This document shows positions 1 to 6,995 of a DNA stretch of 64,000 nucleotides, piece after piece (positions within the stretch are counted from its first letter, which is position 1; each line of letters starts with the position of its first letter). Source of the DNA: Chryseobacterium sp. SN22 (GTDB lineage: Bacteria > Bacteroidota > Bacteroidia > Flavobacteriales > Weeksellaceae); assembly GCF_008329705.1 (NCBI RefSeq), contig NZ_VTSX01000004.1, forward strand, positions 1 to 64,000. The letters are read 5' to 3'. The notes beneath the pieces were generated by a model. It did not search any database, was not told the DNA's origin, and saw only the letters and a program-made list of their open reading frames with translations. Both the position numbers and the translations under genes were made by a program.

Positions 1-1329
1 AGTATAGCAAAAAAAATATTTACTACCAGTTATAATAATATTGCTAATGCATCTAACAGTCTCAAAAGTTATGATAGTGCAATAGTTTATTATAAAAAGG
101 CTATAAAAACTGCTGATAATAGCGAAGCCAAATTTACATGTTATAATAATATTGGTGATGTATTAATAACACAAGGAAAAGTGAAGTCTGCTTTAATATA
201 TTTAAAAATGGCGATTAATGCTGACAGCCTTAAAAATTACTCTAGAGCAATAAATAATTATGCAAAAGCAAAATATCTTGATGACGAAAACTACATTCCC
301 TTAAGAGAATTTAATAAAGCTTTAGAAATTAGAAAGAAAATTAATGATGAGGAAGGCTTGAATTCAAGTTTTGAAACCTTATCTACATATTATTTATATA
401 AAGATGAAAAGTTATCTTTAGAATATGCACAGAAAATGCTGGAAGAAGCAAAGAATAACAAGAGTCCTGACGATCAAATAACTGCATTGAAAAGAATTAT
501 ATCATTAGATCCAAAAAATTATCAGCAAAATTTTATAAAACTTGACTCTATAGATAATGAAGTTCAAACTTCAAGGAATAAACATAAAAGCCAATTTGCA
601 ATCGTAAGATATGACGTAGAACAAAAAAATGCTGAAAACCAAAGACTAGAAGATAGAAATTTTAGGCAAGCGATTGGTATTGGATCTTTAATTATAGCTT
701 TAATTATCGGCATTTTCTGGTATAAAAAAAGAAAGAAAAGACTCCAGCAGGAAAAAGAACTCGAAGTCAAAAACACCCAGCTTAAAATGTCGAAAAGGGT
801 GCATGATGTGGTGGCCAACGGGATTTATCAGGTAATGGCCAAGATTGAGAATCAGGAAGATTTTGACCGGAACAGGGCATTGGACGAACTGGAATACGTG
901 TATGAAAAATCGCGGGACCTTTCTTATGAGAAGGCCGGTGAGGAAAAAGAATTCAGCCAGGAAATTTCGGAACTGATTGCCGGATTTAATAATGCCACGG
1001 TGAAAACGTTTACGGCAGGCAATGATCCTTCGATCTGGGAAAAAGTAGCTCCGGCGGTTAAAGAAGAGGTCTACCAGATGATCCGCGAACTGATGGTGAA
1101 TATGAAGAAACACAGCCAGGCCACCCATGTTGCCGTTAAATTTGAAAAGACTGACGGGACAGTTGAAATCCAATACAAAGACAATGGCGTAGGGATTTCC
1201 GGGGATCTGATTTATAAAAACGGCTTACGGAATACGGCTTCCCGTATTGAAGCCATCGGCGGGACAATTACTTTTGACACAAAAATTGAAAAAGGGCTGA
1301 AAGTAAACCTTTCTTTTCCTGCTTCGTAA
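1..1329 (+). CDS. TPR-containing sensor histidine kinase (5' end outside window)
   Basis: The reading frame is open from base 1, so the start lies upstream and the GTG at 181 is not the true start. The first 660 bases encode helical TPR-like repeats (SYDSAIVYYKKAIKTA and similar). A single membrane helix follows (around 670-720, GSLIIALIIGIFWY), then a basic linker and coiled coil. The kinase part starts near 780: a HisKA_3-like VHDVV with the candidate phospho-His codon at 802-804, an N-box-like RELMVNMKKHSQA, DNGVG, and a G2-like NGLRNTASRI. This is the NarL-partner type of kinase found in flavobacteria, with TPRs as periplasmic or cytosolic input. It lies 11 nt before a response regulator, its likely partner. 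The TPR half is far more AT-rich than the kinase half, suggesting an exchanged input domain. Confidence 0.88.
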   Translation, partial: SIAKKIFTTSYNNIANASNSLKSYDSAIVYYKKAIKTADNSEAKFTCYNNIGDVLITQGKVKSALIYLKMAINADSLKNYSRAINNYAKAKYLDDENYIPLREFNKALEIRKKINDEEGLNSSFETLSTYYLYKDEKLSLEYAQKMLEEAKNNKSPDDQITALKRIISLDPKNYQQNFIKLDSIDNEVQTSRNKHKSQFAIVRYDVEQKNAENQRLEDRNFRQAIGIGSLIIALIIGIFWYKKRKKRLQQEKELEVKNTQLKMSKRVHDVVANGIYQVMAKIENQEDFDRNRALDELEYVYEKSRDLSYEKAGEEKEFSQEISELIAGFNNATVKTFTAGNDPSIWEKVAPAVKEEVYQMIRELMVNMKKHSQATHVAVKFEKTDGTVEIQYKDNGVGISGDLIYKNGLRNTASRIEAIGGTITFDTKIEKGLKVNLSFPAS

Positions 1330-1340
1330 CCGTTTTTGTT

Positions 1341-2003
1341 ATGTTTAAAAAAGTATTAATCGTGGAAGACCAGGAAGTCACCAACCTGGGTATCATCCGG
1401 GCCCTGGAAGAATTATCCGTTTCCAGGTTTGAATTTGTAACGTATTGTGATGAAGCCCTGCAAAGGATAAAAGCCGCCACAGCAGAAAATGACCCGTACG
1501 ACCTGCTGATCGCCGATCTTTCCTTTGAAAAAGACCACATCCGGCAGGATCTGCAAAGCGGTCAGGAACTGATCCTGGAAGCAAAAAAATTCCGGCCTGA
1601 ACTGAAAGTAGTTGTGTTTTCCGTAGAAAAGCGCGCGCAGGTTATTGACGATCTTTATAAATCCTGCCGCATCGACGGATTTGTAAGCAAGGCCCGAAAC
1701 GACGGGAAAGAGCTCAGGAATACCATCCGGAAAGTTTTTGAAGGAGAAACCGTGATGTCGCAGGAAATTCTGAATGCCATCCGGAATATCCCTTTCGCAC
1801 TGGATGCCTACGACCTCAAACTGCTGGAACTGCTTGCCAAAGGATTAATACAAGATGAAATCGAAATATATTTCAGACAAAACCTTATTAGGCCTTTTAG
1901 TAGAAGAGCCATCGAAAAAAGACTTTATGAACTTCGCGATGGCGTTGGTGCAAAAAACAATATTGAAATGATTGTTATCTGTAAAGATATGGGCCTAATA
2001 TAA
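1341..2003 (+). CDS. Response regulator, REC plus LuxR-like HTH (copy 1)
   Basis: A 220-aa two-domain regulator. The N-terminal receiver domain has the acidic pair ED (9-10) and phospho-acceptor Asp59 (LLIADL); the receiver contains a short extra loop with acidic residues after it. The C-terminal 70 residues form a LuxR/FixJ-like helix-turn-helix (LLELLAKGL...RRAIEKRLYELRD), so DNA binding is expected. It lies 11 nt after the sensor kinase, most likely its cognate partner. The last ~160 bases, which encode the DNA-binding end, are clearly more AT-rich than the receiver part. A paralogue of equal length lies at 2450-3115. Probable targets are the two dyads at 2036 and 3175, but that link is inference. 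Confidence 0.87.
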   Translation: MFKKVLIVEDQEVTNLGIIRALEELSVSRFEFVTYCDEALQRIKAATAENDPYDLLIADLSFEKDHIRQDLQSGQELILEAKKFRPELKVVVFSVEKRAQVIDDLYKSCRIDGFVSKARNDGKELRNTIRKVFEGETVMSQEILNAIRNIPFALDAYDLKLLELLAKGLIQDEIEIYFRQNLIRPFSRRAIEKRLYELRDGVGAKNNIEMIVICKDMGLI

Positions 2004-2035
2004 TTTTAAAATAGAAATTGAATATTTTTTCATGG

Positions 2036-2081
2036 TTTACGTGAAACCGTAAGGATAGAAAAGCGAAGCTATATACTTTTG
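2036..2081 (+). promoter_or_regulatory. Operator dyad plus -7 promoter element (copy 1)
   Basis: An imperfect inverted repeat (arms TTTACGT at 2036-2042 and CCGTAAG at 2047-2053, 4-nt spacer) is followed by TACTTTTG at 2074-2081, an exact match to the Bacteroidota -7 consensus TAnnTTTG. The start of the left arm is 38 nt before the -7 element. The same arrangement with the same spacing occurs at 3175-3221. The dyad sits about where an activator or the sigma -33 contact would be. It precedes the 55-aa gene at 2109. Confidence 0.65.
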
Positions 2082-2108
2082 AGGTGTTAAACCAATAAAG
2101 TTATTACA

Positions 2109-2276
2109 ATGAAAAAGCCATTAGGAACCAAAGCAAGGACCGGAGAAAGTTGTCCTGAATCAGGAGTGTGGAAAGTAGTGGGAACCCCATCAACAACTGC
2201 TCCAATTTCAAAAGGAAACAGAATGCCTCCTTACAATGGACAAGCTGTAACTTGGGAATTAACCCAGTACGCTTAA
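2109..2276 (+). CDS. Small 55-aa protein with CPxSGxW motif, function unknown
   Basis: An ATG ORF of 55 codons starting 28 nt after the -7 element TACTTTTG and ending just before a strong hairpin, so it looks like a real one-gene transcript. The protein has no signal peptide or membrane segment. Visible motifs are TGESCPESGVWKVVG, then a short Ser/Thr/Pro stretch, KGNRMPPYNG and a C-terminal VTWELTQYA. Cys-Pro, Gly-Trp and Met-Pro-Pro spacing looks like a small folded beta domain. I recognise the general CPxSGxW...MPP...W pattern from small uncharacterised bacterial proteins but cannot name a family. It shares its promoter architecture with the operon at 3243, so it is probably co-regulated with it. 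Confidence 0.72.
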   Translation: MKKPLGTKARTGESCPESGVWKVVGTPSTTAPISKGNRMPPYNGQAVTWELTQYA

Positions 2277-2281
2277 TTCAT

Positions 2282-2325
2282 TCCGGTGGTTGTACGTAAC
2301 AATCACCGGATATGACTTTTTCTTA
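2282..2325 (+). terminator. Hairpin with T-rich tail after the 55-aa gene
   Basis: Arms TCCGGTGGTTGT (2282-2293) and ACAATCACCGGA (2299-2310) pair over 12 positions with one G-U, followed a few bases later by a T-rich stretch (CTTTTTCTT). It probably ends the small transcript. Confidence 0.6.
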
Positions 2326-2449
2326 AAAATTTTATTCAAAAATACATTAAAGGTTTTTCTTAATCATTTTATCTTAAATTTAATACTAATCAAGAGGAAT
2401 TAGACAAGAGTGTATAGTACTTCTATTTCCTTCATAAAAATATATAACC

Positions 2450-3115
2450 ATGTTCAAAAAAATTTTAATTGCCGAAGATCACGAAAGCATCAACATTTCC
2501 GTCCAGAAAACCCTGGAAGACCTGGGCATTCCGAAGGTTGACTATGTGTACTACTGCGATGATGCGATCGGGAAAATCCTGAAAGCCCTGCGGGAAGAGC
2601 AGCCGTACGACCTGCTGATTACCGATCTTTATTATGAAGAAGACCACCATACCCAGGAACTTAAAGATGGAAAGGAACTTATTGAAAAAGCAAAACAATT
2701 ACAGCCCGGCCTGAAAGTGATCGTCTTCTCCGCCGAACGTAAGACCGGCGTCATCGATCATCTTTTTTCAGAATATGAAATCAACGGCTATGTGCAGAAG
2801 GCCCGGAACGATTCCAAAGATCTAAAGAAAGCCATCGCGTCCGTCTACATCGGCGAAGAATATCTTTCCTTCGACCTCAAACAGGAAATGAGAAAGTTTA
2901 ACAATTATGAATTTTCCACTTACGATATCGTGATCGTTTCCCTGCTTTCCAAAGGGATCCTGCAAAAAAACATTCCGGCCCATCTCGAAGAAAAGAGCAT
3001 CCGGCCTTCCAGTCTCAGCAGCGTCGAAAAAAGATTAAACAGCCTGAAAGAAGACCTCAGCGTCAACAGCAACGAACAGCTGGTCGCTTTCTGCAAGGAT
3101 CTCGGGATTATCTGA
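2450..3115 (+). CDS. Response regulator, REC plus LuxR-like HTH (copy 2)
   Basis: A 221-aa paralogue of the regulator at 1341, with the same layout: acidic pair ED (9-10), phospho-acceptor Asp59 (LLITDL), an acidic/His-containing insertion after it (YYEEDHHTQ), and a C-terminal helical DNA-binding part (IVIVSLLSKGI...SSVEKRLNSLKED). It has its own upstream region of about 170 nt after the 55-aa gene terminator and is closed by a hairpin terminator at 3135. No kinase is attached to it, so it may share the upstream sensor or be cross-regulated. Composition is uniform through the gene, unlike copy 1. Confidence 0.86.
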   Translation: MFKKILIAEDHESINISVQKTLEDLGIPKVDYVYYCDDAIGKILKALREEQPYDLLITDLYYEEDHHTQELKDGKELIEKAKQLQPGLKVIVFSAERKTGVIDHLFSEYEINGYVQKARNDSKDLKKAIASVYIGEEYLSFDLKQEMRKFNNYEFSTYDIVIVSLLSKGILQKNIPAHLEEKSIRPSSLSSVEKRLNSLKEDLSVNSNEQLVAFCKDLGII

Positions 3116-3134
3116 ACCCATCCATTTTATTTAC

Positions 3135-3163
3135 AACCTTCCAACTTTTGGAAGGTTTTTTTA
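3135..3163 (+). terminator. Intrinsic terminator after response regulator 2
   Basis: Arms AACCTTCC (3135-3142) and GGAAGGTT (3150-3157) followed by a run of T. It separates the regulator from the next promoter. Confidence 0.85.
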
Positions 3164-3174
3164 TTTTTTGCCCG

Positions 3175-3221
3175 TTTTACGGAAACCCGTAAAAATTACT
3201 CATTAAAGGGTGATACTTTTG
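3175..3221 (+). promoter_or_regulatory. Operator dyad plus -7 promoter element (copy 2)
   Basis: A perfect inverted repeat with 8-bp arms TTTTACGG (3175-3182) and CCGTAAAA (3187-3194) and a 4-nt spacer, followed by TACTTTTG at 3214-3221 (exact TAnnTTTG). From the T at 3176 to the -7 element is 38 nt, identical to the copy at 2036. It drives the 11-gene operon starting at 3243. Because the -7 element lies at 3214, an ATG further upstream at 3210 cannot be the start of the first gene. Confidence 0.7.
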
Positions 3222-3242
3222 GAATGTCAAACAAAAACAATC

Positions 3243-3506
3243 ATGGAATACAAAGTAATACCTTTCGTTGCAACAGTGAACCCAAACAATATGAGTTCCA
3301 AAAATATTGCAGAGCAATTAGATCAGTTAGTAAAAACCCATACCGAGGATGGATGGGAATATGTGAGGCTTGAAAGCGTATCTACCTACGTCCAGCCGGT
3401 AGAGGGCTGCTTTGGAAATACGGAAAAATCCGGTTACATGACTTCCTTTCAGATGGTCGTATTCAGTAAAATAAAAGATGAAGAATTTCCTGCTTCTTCC
3501 GATTAA
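3243..3506 (+). CDS. DUF4177-like small protein, first gene of operon
   Basis: An 87-aa cytosolic protein starting MEYKVIPFVATV. The stretch LDQLVKTHTEDGWEYVRLES resembles the small DUF4177-type fold, in which a strand is followed by a helix and a DGWE/Y turn; this is a similarity by eye, not a firm family call. The start at 3243 is chosen because the promoter -7 element ends at 3221, giving a leader of about 15-20 nt; an in-frame ATG at 3210 lies upstream of the promoter element. It is the first gene of an operon whose members overlap or are separated by only a few bases to 9644. Function unknown. Confidence 0.75.
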   Translation: MEYKVIPFVATVNPNNMSSKNIAEQLDQLVKTHTEDGWEYVRLESVSTYVQPVEGCFGNTEKSGYMTSFQMVVFSKIKDEEFPASSD

Positions 3507-3816
3507 AATGTATTGGCGGATCATTCCACCGTCAAAAAGAAGAAAATGCATCTTCAGAACAAGCTGTTCGAAATATGTATATGAGAAAACAACAAGCGAT
3601 GGATTTGTGTCAGGATTAAAAGCATTGAAATACCGCTTCCAAAACTGTAGATCCGGAGCCTGTATCATCGAAAACCTAACAGGAGAAACTTATATTATTC
3701 TGCCCAATCAACAGATTCTGAACGAATCAGAAATTTCAGAACGATTATTAAAAATAAAAATCAACCATGGGAAAATTTGTCATTACCCGAAGAGTAAACC
3801 AGGAGTATCAGTTTAA
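3478..3816 (+). CDS. yidD: YidD-like membrane protein insertion factor
   Basis: A 112-aa protein with the YidD (formerly DUF37) signature: N-terminal hydrophobic/amphipathic MKNFLLLPIKMYWRIIPP, then KCIFRTSCSKYVYE, a helix GFVSGLKALKYRF and NCRSGA. The three conserved Cys positions of the family are present (C in KCIF, SCSKY and NCRS). YidD proteins assist insertion of membrane proteins by YidC. The start at 3478 overlaps the upstream gene by 29 nt but gives the family-typical N-terminus; ATG 3508 is the alternative. The C-terminal ~45 residues extend beyond the usual domain. It overlaps the next gene by 50 nt. This may be a specialised second copy rather than the housekeeping yidD, which in most bacteria lies near rnpA. 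Confidence 0.8.
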   Translation: MKNFLLLPIKMYWRIIPPSKRRKCIFRTSCSKYVYEKTTSDGFVSGLKALKYRFQNCRSGACIIENLTGETYIILPNQQILNESEISERLLKIKINHGKICHYPKSKPGVSV

Positions 3817-4120
3817 TCTGAAAGCCGGAAACGGCGAAATTGTTTTAACCAGCGAAGGCTATGTTCAGAAAGGATCATGCCACAAAGGAATTGAATCAGT
3901 AAAAGTCAATTCTCAGGATGATTCCCGATACGATAAAAGAACAGCGGTAAACGGGAAATTGTACTTTGTTTTAAAAGCAAGGAACGGCGAAATCATCGGC
4001 AAAAGCCAGCTGTACAATTCCAAATCCGGCATGGAAAGCGGAATTGCCGCCGTAAAACTCAACGCATACGCCGCGGAAATCATTGATGAAACTGTAAAAA
4101 CAAATGAGTATGGATCTTAA
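3767..4120 (+). CDS. YegP family protein (two DUF1508 repeats)
   Basis: A 117-aa protein made of two tandem DUF1508 units. The first, GKFVITRRVNQEYQFNLKA with GNGEIVLTSEGY, is followed by YFVLKARNGEIIGKSQLY in the second; each ends in a KxxxxxGIxxVK helix (KGIESVKVN, SGIAAVKLN). This is the YegP fold, usually a small cytosolic protein of unknown role often reported among stress-induced genes. It overlaps the upstream YidD-like gene by 50 nt and the downstream nuclease-like gene by 17 nt, so translation is probably coupled. Family call is firm; function is not known. Confidence 0.9.
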   Translation: MGKFVITRRVNQEYQFNLKAGNGEIVLTSEGYVQKGSCHKGIESVKVNSQDDSRYDKRTAVNGKLYFVLKARNGEIIGKSQLYNSKSGMESGIAAVKLNAYAAEIIDETVKTNEYGS

Positions 4121-5180
4121 AATTAAACTTGAGCAGCTGCATCAGAGAGTGGTTGGCCTGAAAGACCAGATCGGAACGGAAGAAGCGACAAAAAATGCAT
4201 TTGTACTGCCTTTTATCCAGATTTTAGGTTATGATATTTTCAATCCTACCGAAGTTGTTCCCGAGCATGTGTGTGATATCGGGACTAAGAAAGGAGAAAA
4301 AGTAGATTATGTAATCCGTCACAACGATGCTCCGATTTTTATTATTGAGTGCAAGCACTGGAAAGAAAGTGCCGATGCCCACAATTCCCAGCTTCACCGT
4401 TATTACCATGTTTCAAAAACCCGGTTTGGCGTGCTAACCAACGGAATTGTCTATAATTTTTACACCGATCTGGAAAAACCGAATATCATGGATGAAAAGC
4501 CATTTTTCACCATTAATATTGAAGACATTAAGGACAGTTCGATTAAAATTCTGGAAAAATTTACCAAAAAGGATTACAATCTTGAAGAAATCCTTGATTC
4601 TGCTGAAGCCCTGAAATACATCAAAGCGATCCGTAAAGAATTTGAAAAGGAAATAGAGAATCCTTCGGATGAAATTGTCAAGCTCCTCGTGAGCCGTTTT
4701 TTTGACAAACCGATTACGGCAAACAGAATGGTTCCCTTTAAAGAATATACGAAAAAAGCTCTTACCACTTCAATCAATGAATCGATCAGCTTCAGGCTGA
4801 AATCCGCTCTAAGCATCAATGAACAGATCGAAAAGCAGGATGATGCGGTAAAAACACAACAGCCGGTTGATGAAAATAACGAATCGAAAATCGTAACCAC
4901 CGAAGAGGAATTGGAAGGTTTCCAGATTGTAAAAGCGATTCTGCGGGAGAAAATTCCATCCGCAAGAATTGCTTACCGCGATACGTTATCGTATTTCGGG
5001 ATTCTGCTGGACGACAACAACCGTAAACCACTCTGCAGGCTTCATTTCAATACAGCCAACAAATACCTGGAAACCTTCCATAACGGAAAGGAAGCCGGCG
5101 AAAAAATCCTGCTGGGCACGCTGGATGAAATTTATAATTACCGTGATAAACTCCTGATGACCCTTGAGAACTATAACTAA
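4104..5180 (+). CDS. HsdR N-terminal domain (PD-(D/E)XK nuclease-like) protein
   Basis: A 358-aa protein whose N-terminal ~170 residues match the type I restriction R-subunit N-terminal nuclease domain (HSDR_N_2 type). After a leading helix come ILGYDIFNPTEVVPEH, then KVDYVI and APIFIIECKHW, which supply the D and ExK of a PD-(D/E)XK site, followed by LHRYYHVSKTRFGVLTNG. No helicase domain is present, and no hsdM or hsdS lies nearby, so it is an orphan. The C-terminal part holds a linker and a beta-rich domain (LSYFGILLDDNNRKPLCRLHF) common to this orphan type. It overlaps yegP by 17 nt (start 4104; ATG 4110 is an alternative). It may act on nucleic acids during stress; that is inference. Confidence 0.82.
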   Translation: MSMDLKIKLEQLHQRVVGLKDQIGTEEATKNAFVLPFIQILGYDIFNPTEVVPEHVCDIGTKKGEKVDYVIRHNDAPIFIIECKHWKESADAHNSQLHRYYHVSKTRFGVLTNGIVYNFYTDLEKPNIMDEKPFFTINIEDIKDSSIKILEKFTKKDYNLEEILDSAEALKYIKAIRKEFEKEIENPSDEIVKLLVSRFFDKPITANRMVPFKEYTKKALTTSINESISFRLKSALSINEQIEKQDDAVKTQQPVDENNESKIVTTEEELEGFQIVKAILREKIPSARIAYRDTLSYFGILLDDNNRKPLCRLHFNTANKYLETFHNGKEAGEKILLGTLDEIYNYRDKLLMTLENYN

Positions 5181-5190
5181 ACCGATAACC

Positions 5191-5718
5191 ATGAAAAAAC
5201 TAATACCTTTCATCATAATCACTTTCAGTGTATTTATTTTAAATTCTTGTTTTAAAGCTAACGACAATGTAGGGCATGACGGTAGATGTACCGGCTCTGC
5301 TTACTGTTCTGCCTGCACTAACTGTTCAAGGTGCGGGCATTGCGGAAGCGGCGGGACCTGCGGAGTCTGCGGCAGAGGATCTTCCGGAAGCAATTCGTCT
5401 TCCGGGAGTTCTTCCAAAAAGAACAGGTCTAAAAAACAGGAAACTTCAGCAAGTCACACTTCTTCAAAAGCAAAATCCAAGAAACCGCCAAAAGTTCTTA
5501 TTGATAAAGTAAATATCAATATTAATTCAAACAACAGATACTTTGCAGGAGTTGCGGCAGTCAGAATTTACGAGAAGCCTTCCGATAAATCGAAGACCAT
5601 AATCACTGTTACTAAAAATGCCAAACTGATTAAGCTTCAGGAATTGAAAGGATGGTATAAAGTAAGAGTAGAATCAAGCAGTAAAACAGGGTATGTTAAG
5701 CGTAAGGATGTGAAATAA
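5191..5718 (+). CDS. Cys-rich lipoprotein with C-terminal SH3-like domain
   Basis: A 175-aa exported lipoprotein. The start at 5191 (MKKLIPFIIITFSVFILNSC) gives a normal lipobox NSC; the ATG at 5164 would add nine residues ahead of the signal peptide and overlaps the upstream gene. After the lipid-anchored Cys comes a compact Cys cluster (CTGSAYCSACTNCSRCGHC and SGGTCGVCG) that could bind metal or form disulphides. A Ser/Lys-rich low-complexity linker follows, and the last ~70 residues form an SH3b-like domain (AAVRIYEKPSDKSKTI ... GWYKVRVESSSKTGYV). Such domains bind peptidoglycan or peptides. It is the only member of the operon with a clear Cys cluster. Confidence 0.82.
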   Translation: MKKLIPFIIITFSVFILNSCFKANDNVGHDGRCTGSAYCSACTNCSRCGHCGSGGTCGVCGRGSSGSNSSSGSSSKKNRSKKQETSASHTSSKAKSKKPPKVLIDKVNININSNNRYFAGVAAVRIYEKPSDKSKTIITVTKNAKLIKLQELKGWYKVRVESSSKTGYVKRKDVK

Positions 5719-5734
5719 TTAAAAAACAAATATC

Positions 5735-6361
5735 ATGAACTTAAAGAAATTTTTAAACGAAGAGCAGGATCCACAAGCTGTTGAAAAGCTTTTGGGAAGG
5801 ATCAACACTCTGCTGACTTCGCAGGAAACCGTGGAATATATTGCGGTTCAGAAAAAACCGATCCTCAATTTTTCTCCCGAATGTATCGCACTTACCAACA
5901 GAAGAATTATTTTCTGCAGACCGAGAAACTTCGGATTATCAATGGATTTTCAGGATTACAGTTGGGTAGATGTCGCAGACTGCCACATTAAAGAAGGAAT
6001 TGTCGGCTCCACCTTCATGATGAAAACTACCACGAACTTCACCAATATGGTGGATTATCTTCCAAAAAACCAGGCCAGAAAACTCTATCAGTTCGCTCAG
6101 GAAGTGGAGGAAAGAATGCGCAGAGTAAGAAGAGAAAAAAGCCTGGAAACCCTCAGGGCGTCCGCAGGAGGGGTGACGGTAAACAATGCCACCCCCATTA
6201 TCACTCAGCCACAGCAATTTCAACAGGAGACAAAACCCTTGTTAATTGAAAATGAGGATCCCTTTGCGTTATTGCAGAAATTAAAAGATCTTAAAGAGAA
6301 TGAAATAATCTCTTCCGAAGAATTTGAAACAAAAAAGAACGAAATCTTATCCAGAGTTTAA
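5735..6361 (+). CDS. Bacterial PH domain protein with C-terminal SHOCT motif
   Basis: A 208-aa cytosolic protein. Residues ~35-125 resemble a bacterial pleckstrin-homology domain: EYIAVQKKP, then IALTNRRIIFCRPRNF, and a C-terminal helix ARKLYQFAQEVEERM. The C-terminus (FALLQKLKDLKENEIISSEE) is a SHOCT motif, a short oligomerisation module often attached to membrane-associated bacterial PH domains. It lies 16 nt after the SH3 lipoprotein and 3 nt before the TM2 gene. Family calls are based on visible motifs; the substrate or partner is unknown. Confidence 0.8.
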   Translation: MNLKKFLNEEQDPQAVEKLLGRINTLLTSQETVEYIAVQKKPILNFSPECIALTNRRIIFCRPRNFGLSMDFQDYSWVDVADCHIKEGIVGSTFMMKTTTNFTNMVDYLPKNQARKLYQFAQEVEERMRRVRREKSLETLRASAGGVTVNNATPIITQPQQFQQETKPLLIENEDPFALLQKLKDLKENEIISSEEFETKKNEILSRV

Positions 6362-6364
6362 ATT

Positions 6365-6580
6365 ATGAAATCAAAATCGACCACCGTTTTACTTACATTT
6401 TTCTTAGGAGGATTAGGCATTCACAGATTTTATTTAGGACAGAACGCTATGGGAATACTTTATCTTGTATTTTGCTGGACTTTTATTCCTGCATTTATTG
6501 CGCTTATTGATTTTTTTGTATTCCTTTTTATGCCTGAATACCGTTTTAATAACAAATATAATCTTAAAACAGGATTTTAA
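6365..6580 (+). CDS. TM2 domain membrane protein
   Basis: A 71-aa integral membrane protein with the TM2 signature: a first helix TTVLLTFFLGGLGIHRFYLG, a turn QNAMGILYLV, and a second helix ending in IDFFVFLF. The conserved GxxGxHRFYLG is intact. TM2 proteins are two-helix membrane proteins of poorly defined function, often near stress or phage-response genes. It lies 3 nt after the PH-SHOCT gene and 8 nt before the next membrane protein. Confidence 0.9.
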   Translation: MKSKSTTVLLTFFLGGLGIHRFYLGQNAMGILYLVFCWTFIPAFIALIDFFVFLFMPEYRFNNKYNLKTGF

Positions 6581-6588
6581 ATCACATC

Positions 6589-6990
6589 ATGAAACCCTTT
6601 CTCACCTTCTGTGCGCTGTGTTGTTTCATCGGTATTTTCAAGCTTCCTATTGAATATTATACTTTTCTCAGAATTCTAGTTTCCGCCGGAGCCTTATTGG
6701 TTTTATACCATACGATAACTTCGAGGCAGCCTTATTTCAGTATCGTATTTCTTGCCATCCTCATTCTTTTCAATCCTGTTTTCCCCATCTACCTTTACCG
6801 GAAGAACATTTGGATTCCGATTGATACCATAACAGGGATTCTGTTTCTGCTTATTAATTTCATCGAAAAACAGGTCCTTGAGAAAGAAGAGGAAATAACC
6901 GAAGAAACACAGGAATATGCATTACCAATACACCAGAGAGCTGTTGCCAAAGACAGAATCATTAACCCTCAGAAAACAAAAGAACAATAA
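6589..6990 (+). CDS. Small membrane protein, DUF6804-like
   Basis: A 133-aa protein with about four hydrophobic helices in residues 1-90 (FLTFCALCCFIGIFKLP, ILVSAGALLVLYHTI, YFSIVFLAILILFNPVFPIY, IDTITGILFLLINF) and a charged cytosolic tail (EKEEEITEETQEYALPIHQR). The pattern ILFNPVFPIYL followed by a final helix resembles the DUF6804 family of small membrane proteins; the family name is from memory of the pattern. It lies 8 nt after the TM2 gene. Function unknown. Confidence 0.72.
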   Translation: MKPFLTFCALCCFIGIFKLPIEYYTFLRILVSAGALLVLYHTITSRQPYFSIVFLAILILFNPVFPIYLYRKNIWIPIDTITGILFLLINFIEKQVLEKEEEITEETQEYALPIHQRAVAKDRIINPQKTKEQ

Positions 6991-6995
6991 CCGAT

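Noticed and set aside
181..240. GTG at 181 as the start of the sensor kinase
   Set aside because: The frame is open to base 1 with TPR-like sequence before it, so the gene begins outside the window.
3210..3242. Longer start of the first operon gene at 3210
   Set aside because: The -7 promoter element lies at 3214-3221, so the added codons would be upstream of the transcript.
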